Origin: Pristionchus mayeri
Lineage: Eukaryota; Nematoda; Chromadorea; Rhabditida; Neodiplogasteridae
Length of the DNA stretch: 64,000 nucleotides
Direction of reading: 5' to 3'
NCBI GenBank assembly: GCA_036245805.1
Contig: BTRK01000003.1
Location: forward strand, 992,001-1,056,000
The notes under the pieces were generated by a model. It was given only the letters and a program-made list of their open reading frames with translations, did no database searches and was not told the origin of the DNA. Position 1 is the first letter of the stretch. Every line of letters starts with the position of its first letter. Below, one piece after another: positions 56,818-64,000 of the stretch. A program made the position numbers and the translations under genes.

Positions 56818-59690
56818 TCATAGCGCAGGCATTTGAGCGTAAATAGCTGCTCCGGCAGCCACTGCGCTTGGAATCTGCAGCACGCAGCACGCCCGGAAGA
56901 GTCCTTCGAACTGTTGAATGTGATTGCATTAAAGGTAAAGGTAAAGGTAAAGGTACATCCCGCCTTCGATACTGGAGAACACTGCTAGGCCAGTGTTAAT
57001 TTGGGCAGATTAAGTCCGGAGTGCCACCTTTCGCCAGACCTATTTACCTGCGTGATCTAGTCACGACTAGTGATTGCATTAGGGATATATGAATATAAGT
57101 ACTTGTATTGTATACACAACTTATAAATATAATACACAAATATATCTGACATGCTCTGCCTTAAATGCAGATAGGAGAAGGATGAATGCAGAAAAAGCAG
57201 ATGTAATCGCGAATACCTGAAATTGAATAGTTCGACACCAAGAAGAACTGTAATTAATTAATTAATTAATTATGATTATGAATTCATGGGAATATCCACT
57301 AAGTATTGTTCACCTCATACAACCAGGGAATAACAACGTAGGACACTGCTGCAAGGAGAAAACCAACAGCTACAATCGCATAACATGCTTTCATCAAAAC
57401 CTGGCCGACTTTCTGCAAAATATTGTTTTTTTTTCAGTCTAAATTAGGGTCCTCTTATTGAAAATGTTTTGTTGACTTTTAAGGTATGTTTTAGAGGCTC
57501 TAAATATTCAATCAGAGTCTGTTTATGCAGCGCAAGTATTAGAAAAAAAAACTGCCTATATTTTCCAATAAGATAACTCTAGTCTAAATCCATCAAACTA
57601 TTGAGAAACTAGCGGCTCACTTTGGACGACAAATAGGTGACGGTAGGCCAAATAAATAGCATGTCGATAAGTAGGAAGCAGCCGTAGACTACGATAATAT
57701 TGTTAGCAACGCCAATGAATAGTCCGGTCGCAAGTACGCCGAAGACAGTAAGAACAATTGTTATGGTTAGTACAGCACATTGATGGGCCTCAATCTGAAA
57801 ATAATCATAAGTTGAAGCCAATTAACTTTAACAAAAAATCGTTACAGTTTTACGAATGTCTTCAATACAGAGGCAGACAACCAACGGCACATAGCGGTAG
57901 CAGAGAAGCATGGACAGCACAACAAAGTTTCTGATAAAGTTAGCATAAAAGGCGTATCCTGCAACTGCCGCCAGTACTAGATGAACTGCGAGACTCGCTC
58001 GAATGCAACCGACTACCTGCAATTCTGGTTTTACAATGCTGAAAAGAGTATTTGATGAGTTTGGAATTCCGGTCGCCTTCTCATTTCACATAGTGTGGGA
58101 AATGAGTAGACGGTGATCCGACTTATGAACTCCGGTCTATTGTCAAATGATTCCTTAGACGACTGTTCAATTTATGAAAACGTGGTATTCGTTTTGCTCA
58201 ATGTGGAATGACATATTCACATCAATGAATATGCTTACCCGACTTGTATGCCACTCAGTCATGAACAGGAGAGGCCCGAAGGAATATAGTACCAGTAAGG
58301 TGAGCTGAATTGAATTCGTATTTGGTTTTTAGTATAGATAATTAGTTGACATGATGGCACATAAAGTACGCGCAAATCTTCTTGGTCGAGCGCAGCTTGC
58401 GCGGATGAATAAAATATTTCGCGACTCAAGCATATTATTTTAGAATTTTCCGTAAAATTTTGCGTCGGAATCATTATTCATTCATAATAACACACGAAAG
58501 CAATATTTTGAATACGGTCAACAGTTGCTTACCGTAATATTCATTTCAATTCCAATTGAAGTCTTGTAATTTGCTCTGCTCGTTTATCGACTTTTGGAAG
58601 CAAAGCAAATGAAAATACATCGATTAAAATTGAGTTGCCCATTCTTTATCGCAAAATGAGATTGCATTATGATGTTGACCGTATTCAAAATATGAATTTC
58701 GTATTTTAAAAAAAGTTACGCATTGAGATTCTGATGCGAAATTTTACGGAGAATTCGAAATTAAAAATTTTTAGTCACGAACATTTGTATTGATCCCGCC
58801 AAATATACCCGCGCAAGCCGAGCTGCACCGCGGTCCGCTGCGCGTTTCCAAGGCGATTAGCGCGTATTGCACAAATCCAAGCATGCGTAGCTGTTAGAAC
58901 TATTTACCAGGTGTTTTCATTTTTGAGCAATTGTCCATTATTCTCGCATGTTTCTACATATGTCTACCGCTTAGCAGTAAATTTCCAAACAAAGGAAACC
59001 TTGCTGCTTACCAAAACGATTCCCGGCTCATCAGAACCGAACATTCTTGAAGTCCTGCAAGACAGCGCAGCGCCACCAGCGAGCAACACATAATACACAA
59101 CTGTGAAGACCCGGTTAACCTTCTGAAATGACAAATTATGAACTTCCTAAAATACAGAAAGTGGTCAACACACCATAAGCAGTATGTCGGTTTGGTGCAG
59201 GTAGAGTATGGAGACTTGCACGGTGATCGAAATGATGAGCACGATCCAGTAGGGGGTGATGAGTTGCCAGCCAAGGCCGAGTGGAAGAGCGACGAAGATG
59301 AGACTGATCGGCGTTAGAGGAACAGCCAGGGAGTAGAGGTGACGAGGATGGGTGCGGAGCTGAAACCATTCGTATGCTAATAGTGTACCTAAAGTTGTGT
59401 AGAAGACTCTAAGGAACCCGTCGATATCAACTTCTAACTGGTCGCCATCTAATCAACAAAGGGTATAGTGAATGGAAAAAAAGAGCAATTGATAAATATC
59501 ACGGAGAAGAAAATACTTTGCTTACAATGTCACTCTTCCAAACGCAGTATCCTGTCCAGCAGGCTAATATGCATGTGAATATCAGCAACGCAATTCCGAC
59601 CCAAATCGAAAACTGCAGAGCGAATCCGGTGATGATGGATATGAAGAGGAGCAAGCCGAGACTCGCGGATGGTCCGTCAGTCGAGACCAT
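56818..59690 (-). CDS. Polytopic membrane protein with internal repeat
   Basis: Nine exons, every intron in phase 0: 59526-59690 (ATG), 59174-59359, 59012-59122, 58239-58304, 57846-58016, 57621-57794, 57314-57412, 57151-57216 and 56818-56910 (TGA); about 376 residues with roughly ten hydrophobic helices. Examples: IWVGIALLIFTCILACWTGY, IVLIISITVQVSILYL, FVVLSMLLCYRYVPLVVCLC, VGFLLAAVSYVVIPWLY. Exons 2-3 and 6-7 resemble each other (a His near the start, then two helices, then KV and another helix), so the protein arose by internal duplication. No signal peptide other than the first helix, and no catalytic motif was seen. Family not recognised. A partial paralogue with an acidic tail lies downstream. 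Confidence 0.75.
56930..57065. mobile_element. Fragment with (ggtaaa)n end
   Basis: Four ggtaaa units (56936-56956) lead into acatcccgccttcgatactg and about 100 bp of GC-richer sequence ending near tagtcacgactag. A microsatellite joined to unique, non-host-like sequence is typical of the 3' end of a truncated non-LTR element or SINE. Located in an intron of the membrane protein gene. Confidence 0.4.
58438..58760. repeat. Inverted-repeat element in the membrane protein intron
   Basis: The left arm ttagaattttccgtaaaatt..gcgtcggaatc pairs with the right arm gattctgatgcgaaattttacggagaattcg. Inner blocks attttgaatacggtcaac and gttgaccgtattcaaaat pair as well. About 320 bp, non-coding. Confidence 0.7.
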
Positions 59691-60326
59691 TGTCCAAGCT
59701 CAGCTGAAATGAGTGATAGAGCACGTTCAAATATAATTTGAAATATCAACACTGTATTGACGATTCTGAGCAACGCATAGGGAGGTGTTATGCAATCAAC
59801 GGAGAACACCCTATATTCAACTGAGTACTCGAAATGTGGTTGTAAGATACGCGGGAAAAGCGCAATAGGCACTTAACTGCTCACAAATATTTGAAAAACA
59901 TTTTGATCTTTAGGACGCCATAATACAAATAGGGTTACGCGTCCCTCTCGCATGTTATATCACTTAGGTGTTGGTCGAGCGAGTATCTGTTATATTTCGC
60001 AATTCGCTGCTTCGTCTCTTTTTGTACACAAAATGTGCAATTAGTCGTAGCGGCGTTCTGCAAGAGTATTACTCTTCTCATCATATACTCTCTATCAGCC
60101 GGTAAAGTAGCTAGAGATTAGCGAAATGAAGAGTTAATTACCCCAATTATGCACCCTAGTCAATAAATATTTTCGGATATTGATTTTCTTCAACCCCGCT
60201 CATCCACAATGCACAACCGCGACGCTTCTCTGACTCCTCCCGACCTCTCACTATCGCACTCATACATGTTGTTTCCACTTGCCTGCTCGTATTTCAATCT
60301 CTTACAACTATTTTGTCAATATTCAA
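59691..60326. other. Divergent promoter region with half MITE
   Basis: Between the minus-strand membrane protein and the plus-strand DDI1-like gene. Contains one arm of the 'ttctgcaagag' MITE (about 60020-60075) followed by a worn 'tctctatcagccgg' core. The first exon of the DDI1-like gene may extend into it. Confidence 0.45.
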
Positions 60327-61737
60327 ATGTTAGATTGTCAAAAGATGTACAAAACGCCTTCGGATGGCGGCCTATTGCATGCGGGGAAGATCTATGTCAA
60401 GATAGTGCTCAACAGAGTGGGGACAATCGCATTCGTGGATTCAGGTTCGTTGATTACCTTCATTTAAAATATAAAACAAATCCTCCCATAAATATAATAT
60501 GTAGAGGTATATTGGTTCCTAGAGCGACACTTTAAATTACGTATTCATATGGGCAAGAAACATAATCGTTTTGAGTTGCCAGGAACTGGTTAGCTTTCAA
60601 ATACCGTAAAAACCACCCTTGATCTCTCATAATTTTTTTCTTCAGCATTTGCTTTACAGGATCAAAATGTACTACGATGTCATTGTCATTCGCAGAAAAG
60701 GCAGGGTTGACAGATATGATTGAGGTTCGGCATTGCGAGACTGGATATGGCATTGACGGGCCAGTAACGGCTCTAGGTACACTTCATTTGTGTAAGTATT
60801 TATTGTATAGATAATAGGGTTCTCTTATTGGAACATTTTTGTATCATTTTCAGATATGTTTCATGTGCACTATATAGGTAATATGTATAGTGCACGTGAA
60901 ACATATCTGAAAATGATGCTCAAATTTCCCAATAAGAGAACCCTAATAGATAACTATATTGCTGTCATATGTAAATCGTAGATTGATCGTCTAGCGTAAT
61001 GTTATTATGCAAAATAATCGTTCGTTGGTTTAGGTTCATTCAAGATTGGTTACGATGCGAAGCGAATGCGAGGCTAGATTTCACGTGATGGTCGATCATT
61101 TTGATGTACTCCTAGGAGCCGACTTTTTGCGCCGCTATAACTGTACAGTTGATTTTGTTAAAGAAAGGTAATGTGTATAATTCAAAAAAAATTTGCAAAT
61201 ATTAAAGTGATTATATTGATTACAGACTCACATTCAACAATAAATATGTCAATTTCGTTAGTTCTTCAGACATTGTGAAAAGAATCGTGGAACAATTTGA
61301 AAAGACTGAAAGTGAGTAATTTTTATCCTCATAAAAGTCGCATCGGTAATTTACATGCCTCATCAAAAAAAATTCAGCTGAGAAAAGAAAGGTGTTAAAG
61401 TAAATGAGATGAAGCTGAACGAACTTATTGATATGGGTTTTGAAAAGTATGAGGCATCTAATGCTCTGAAGGTACTAATCATAAATATATTTTACTTTAA
61501 CATCATTTTATTACTGTATCTTATGAGAAGATGATGGAGATAGTGTGTAATGTCCTTATATTAATTTTTCAAATTGCGTATTTTCAAATATTGTAGGAGA
61601 CCCTTAACGACGTGCCAAATGCTATAGCATCTCTCTACTTTAATGCACAGAAGAAAGGAAAACAACTCGCATCTCTTCGTACGAATCGAACGAACGACAC
61701 TCCGTCAATATTTTCTGAATCAACTAATAAGAGTTAG
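60327..61737 (+). CDS. DDI1-like aspartic protease with UBA domain (copy 1)
   Basis: Exons: 60327-60444, 60657-60789, 61045-61167, 61226-61311, 61383-61471 and 61597-61737 (TAG), phase-consistent. The retroviral-like protease fold is complete: AFVDSG (catalytic Asp) joined to SKCTTMSLSFAEKAG, then FHVMVDHFDVLLGADFLRR, the D-x-LLG-x-D-x-LRR pattern of DDI1. After a linker comes a ubiquitin-associated domain: LNELIDMGFEKYEASNALK followed by ETLNDVPNAIASLYFN. DDI1 proteins shuttle or cleave ubiquitinated proteins and activate SKN-1/Nrf-type factors. The usual N-terminal ubiquitin-like domain and helical domain were not found upstream; the start at 60327 is the first in-frame Met, and an earlier exon is likely. 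An agggttcc MITE lies in the second intron. Confidence 0.85.
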
Positions 61738-61853
61738 AATACATATATATTTACATATGTAAAATTGAATTTCAGGTGAGAAAAGCATACACATGTTCAT
61801 GTGTAATTTTTTTACAAAAAGGGGAAGATAAATGTAGAGAACTTTTCAACAAA

Positions 61854-62918
61854 ATGAGCGAGCGCAAGACTAGACAAGAGGTTGGTCATGGACTAGCTCG
61901 TTTGTCCAACTTTCAGCAACTTATGTTATTGAATATACATAATTGATTCATATATTTATCATATTCTAAAATATCGAATGCTATTGAAACAAACACAATT
62001 GCAGGTCGCTAAGATGTGGCCAGCTCTCCTTGATATGTACAAAAAGGATTCGACGGATTACGGTAATATATTATATCTGCACTTTGGGACTTTTTTTTTG
62101 GGACTTTGGGACTTCACTTTGGGACTTTTAAATTGCATTCATTGTATGCGAATTATTCGAATATCTCTAATTGATTTTAATTTATTGATAATTGATGCTC
62201 TCTCATCTCCACTAGCCCTAGTAGCCCCCCCCCCTCCCCTCCCTATCGCGTACCCTGTCAGAGGGGAAACGGCATGGTACAGGGAAAACTTAGAGAGCTG
62301 TGAAAATGTGCATTAATTGGCGAACAACTTTTCCAGATAGCTTCATGCGCGAGCATGCAGGATATGTAGAGGCGGTCAAGGAGAGATTCGAACTCATGAG
62401 AGATCCAACTTCACCAATCGGCGAAGATTTGTTACTCCGAAGTAGAAAAATTAAGCACTTACACAAATTGCAAGAAGAGGTTAGCCGTTTGCGCTGAATT
62501 AACTTAGGAGGGCTCGTCGTTTCGTTATCGAAACTTTGAAACATGATAACATTTTATATTTTTAGGCTCTGCAGAAAGTTCCCACTTCAGGAGAAACTGT
62601 TCAAAGTTCTTATCTCAAGATTGTTGTGAATGGATTTACAACGTTCGCAATGGTAGATTCTGGTAAGCTTTTGTTGTTTAGAGGCACGGTCCCCTCTTGC
62701 GATGTTTGATGTGATATGGTACTATAACTAACGAATTATTTATGAAATATTTTTTTAACTTTTTGAATTATATTTGGAGTATTTCAGGAGCTTGTGGCTC
62801 AATTTTGTCATTTGAGTTCGCTATAAAAGCTGGTGTAAAGATTGACAGACGTGACCGACATTTGTGCCAAGGATTTGGAGGTTCATGTTATGAGTGTCGG
62901 AACCACCGATTCATGTAA
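61854..62918 (+). CDS. DDI1-like paralogue, N-terminal half only (copy 2)
   Basis: Exons: 61854-61880 (MSERKTRQE), 62005-62062, 62337-62479, 62566-62662 and 62788-62918 (TAA), phases consistent. Order: a helical segment (VAKMWPALLDMYKK; AGYVEAVKERFELMRD), a linker rich in Lys/Glu (RKIKHLHKLQEE), then the protease start FAMVDSGACGSIL with the catalytic Asp. The frame ends soon after LCQGFGGSCYECRNH, before the LLG-x-D-x-LRR half of the fold. A gtaagc at 62914 could be a donor, but no continuation was found downstream. It lacks a UBA domain. Either a truncated gene or one whose 3' exons lie beyond recognition. It starts only about 120 bp after copy 1 ends, so the two could also be one long or fused transcription unit. 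Confidence 0.7.
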
Positions 62919-64000
62919 GCAGGCTAATCCTAAAACTATTTTACATTTTTGATATATTACATTTTACATAGATATATTATATATATGAGGCCGTTTGACT
63001 ACGAATCGAGCAAAACCCGGCACAGCCTAAAAATCTCATTTCTCCGAAACCCAGTGATTTGGGGTTCTTTAAAGTGCTTAAAGGGATCCGGACATCAAAA
63101 ATCAAGTGTGCCTTAAATTGCGTCTCATCGACCCCTTAGTTGAATGCAATAAACTAAAAAAATTTAAAAAATTATTTAAACAATAAAAATAAATAATTAA
63201 ATATATAGTGTATTACTGTGGTAGCGTGTAAATTCGACGTTTTAAAAAATTCAAAAAATATATATTAAAATTACTGTATTGGAAGCATCTTGATTATCGG
63301 TTTTCAGACAGGCTGCTCGGCCGTCTTCTTCGGCAGTTTCTTTGCTTTCTTTTTATTTTTTCGGTTATTTATGTTGTATTTCACTGTTTTATGGCCTGAT
63401 TTGTATTAGAAAAGAGCTCGGTTAGTGAAGTAATCTGCCCCTATTGAATAGCGAACGAGCGTTTTCTGATTGCTTCATAGTTCTTCTAATCGCACTGTTA
63501 TTGCTTGCATTTGCTATCAGTGCATGGCTATGGTTCGCTGCTCCGCTTACCCGCTACGATTCCACGTATGCCGGACAATTCGCGACGTTGCCGCGATGGG
63601 AAGGGAATGGTTAGTGCGCCCGAACATTCGCGAGGATGAGTTCAAGTTACTCGAAGAGTATGCTAACGACGAGTCAACCAGAGCGGTAGCGAAAATTGCT
63701 CGCCACCCGACTTCGTAAGGAGAAACTACCTCGACCGTGAGCCATATTGTATTTCGCTTATTAGACTTACTTTCGTCGTTAGAAGGGCCTTTAGGTTGTA
63801 TAATCCAATTCTGAATCGATATAAAACCCTTTGCTCCACTACGCATTTTTAGCATTGTAAGAAGGGGGGAGGGGAGACTCTAGAAGGAGGGCTGTGTACA
63901 GGTACTGGACAACACTAATTACTTCCAAAATACATAACAATCGTATGCATATGCCCTGAGGAGGTAATCTGAATAATATACAAGCCCCGAGGAGGCAATA
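62919..64000. other. Right edge, no certain gene
   Basis: AT-rich from 62940 to 63300. An open plus-strand frame at about 63547-63715 encodes IREDEFKLLEEYANDESTRA and ends near a gtaagg at 63715, but no acceptor-defined exon or family could be recognised, so it is not called as a gene. A purine run (agaagggggg) lies at 63860-63870. Confidence 0.35.

Noticed and set aside
63547..63718. Continuation exon of DDI1-like copy 2
   Set aside because: The frame contains an acidic helix but not the expected LLG-x-D-x-LRR half of the protease, and no matching acceptor was identified.
1..64000. CRISPR array, operon or other prokaryotic system
   Set aside because: Genes are intron-rich with eukaryotic domains. 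Direct repeats seen are satellites and MITEs without regular spacers.

Overview
The window looks like genomic DNA of a free-living nematode, most probably a diplogastrid such as Pristionchus. The evidence is many small exons split by introns that are often 50-100 bp with tttcag-type acceptors, multi-exon C-type lectin/CUB genes, a cyclic nucleotide-gated channel, an EndoU protein, and very many short palindromic MITEs. The genus is an inference; nothing seen is diagnostic. No prokaryotic signal, CRISPR array, rRNA or credible tRNA was found. Single ORFs are poor guides here. I built gene models by hand from exon similarity between paralogues, splice sites and reading phase.

Layout: 3.0-4.77 kb (+) a charged coiled-coil protein in phase-0 exons; 7.05-8.53 kb a decayed tandem repeat array; 8.67-8.82 kb (-) an orphan acidic tail exon. 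9.95-15.89 kb (+) and 17.19-23.41 kb (+) are two tandem secreted lectin genes (CTLD-CTLD-CUB), the first carrying a 3.4-kb hAT-like palindromic element in an intron. 25.45-29.79 kb (+) is a secreted EndoU endoribonuclease with two anomalous splice junctions. 30.18-33.24 kb (-) is an unrecognised Ala-rich gene; between its exons sits a 1.3-kb TIR element carrying spliced, coding-like sequence on the other strand. 33.85-39.57 kb (-) is a cyclic nucleotide-gated channel subunit. 41.41-43.67 kb (-) and 46.84-49.71 kb (-) are a duplicated RING-H2 pair, the second one degenerate. 44.41-45.54 kb (+) is a small single-pass membrane protein. 51-52.1 kb holds a dead maT (DD37D) transposon and 53.08-56.0 kb an intact RTE-type retrotransposon, the latter probably inside an intron of a polytopic membrane protein gene (52.38-56.67 kb, -). 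Its full-length paralogue lies at 56.82-59.69 kb (-). 60.33-61.74 kb and 61.85-62.92 kb (+) are two DDI1-like aspartic protease genes with complementary domain losses.

How it fits together: four gene families (lectin-CUB, RING, polytopic membrane protein, DDI1-like) are present as neighbouring duplicates, and in three of them one copy is degenerate or incomplete. Transposon insertions sit mainly in introns, and at least three nested insertions can be ordered in time. Several genes differ from a perfect reading frame by one base in or near a homopolymer or splice acceptor. That raises the possibility of residual assembly errors rather than true pseudogenes.
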